Shown: positions 63,988-64,000 of the stretch, piece by piece
Layout: every line of letters begins with the position of its first letter
Numbering within the stretch: position 1 is the first letter of the stretch
Source of the DNA: Paenibacillus jilunlii
GTDB taxonomy: Bacteria > Bacillota > Bacilli > Paenibacillales > Paenibacillaceae
DNA: 64,000 nt
Direction: 5' to 3'
Assembly: GCF_900102965.1 (NCBI RefSeq)
Contig: NZ_FNGM01000004.1
Location: 62,001-126,000 of the forward strand
Program-made: the position numbers and the translations under genes
Notes under the pieces: generated by a model
Told to the model about the DNA's origin: nothing
What the model saw: only the letters and a program-made list of their open reading frames with translations
The model's database searches: none

Positions 63988-64000
63988 GATTATTATGATT

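Noticed and set aside
1..64000. tRNA, rRNA, IS element, prophage or integrase
   Set aside because: None was recognised on either strand; no transposase, integrase or CCA-ending cloverleaf pattern was noticed by eye.

Overview
The window looks like Paenibacillus or a very close relative (low-GC Gram-positive lineage with moderately GC-rich coding DNA). Signs are the bacillithiol pair YojF/BshB2, a YqkE-like protein, an S-layer (SLH) surface protein, lipoprotein-type ABC binding proteins, strong AGGAGG-like ribosome binding sites and U-tailed terminators. No rRNA, tRNA, IS element or prophage was recognised. The placement is inference from gene content, not a database match.

Layout. 1-7.4 kb: a 5'-truncated M14 peptidase with SH3-type tail, a hydrolase, a GNAT, a beta-hydroxyacid dehydrogenase, pgi, a YigZ/TetR pair and a YjbQ protein. 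7.5-11.3 kb: sulfate uptake operon cysT-cysW-cysA-sbp. 11.9-12.7 kb: PhnP-like phosphodiesterase. 13.0-20.1 kb: a sulfur/methionine block, with luxS and an SDR on the minus strand, divergent from metQ, an MtnE-like aminotransferase, metN, metI, a GldA/HcxA-like dehydrogenase and mtnN. 20.4-23.1 kb: a GNAT followed by an AT-rich accessory patch (unknown CxxC protein, DUF5071-like protein, methyltransferase). 23.1-28.9 kb: YojF/BshB2, HAD phosphatase, EamA transporter, DUF457-like membrane protein, a striking 51-bp palindromic tandem array, lipoate ligase. 29.1-42.0 kb: cobalamin salvage and nucleotide-loop assembly (cobD, cbiZ, cbiB, CobC-like, then cobT-cobU-cobS-cobQ), split by a MocR regulator, a D-Ala-D-Ala ligase and an aminotransferase. 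42.5-48.8 kb: MCP, queuosine-precursor transporter behind a preQ1-I riboswitch, Xaa-Pro peptidase, PQQ-type sugar dehydrogenase lipoprotein. 49.1-54.4 kb: one 1759-residue SLH surface protein. 54.6-59.9 kb: SDR, GNAT, HxlR regulator, YqkE-like protein, then rtcB plus an AAA+ ATPase behind a long structured leader ending in an intrinsic terminator. 60.5-64.0 kb: phosphodiesterase, HAD hydrolase, ApbE lipoprotein, TetR regulator.

How the parts work together. The sulfur genes form a logical set: sulfate import, methionine import, likely Met/KMTB transamination, reduction of a 2-oxo acid, and cleavage of S-adenosylhomocysteine/MTA by MtnN followed by LuxS. A matching 19-bp motif lies upstream of both the sulfate and the methionine uptake operons. 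The cob genes lack corrin-ring synthesis here and fit salvage of corrinoids through cobyric acid.

Less explained material: (1) the rtcB leader with mutually exclusive pairings, a 23-codon ORF and a terminator, feeding an RNA ligase plus AAA+ ATPase pair; (2) a dispersed intergenic element, seen at least five times, built of alternating GTGGAAAAAGG-type modules; (3) several intergenic arrays, three of which share a 51-52 bp period.
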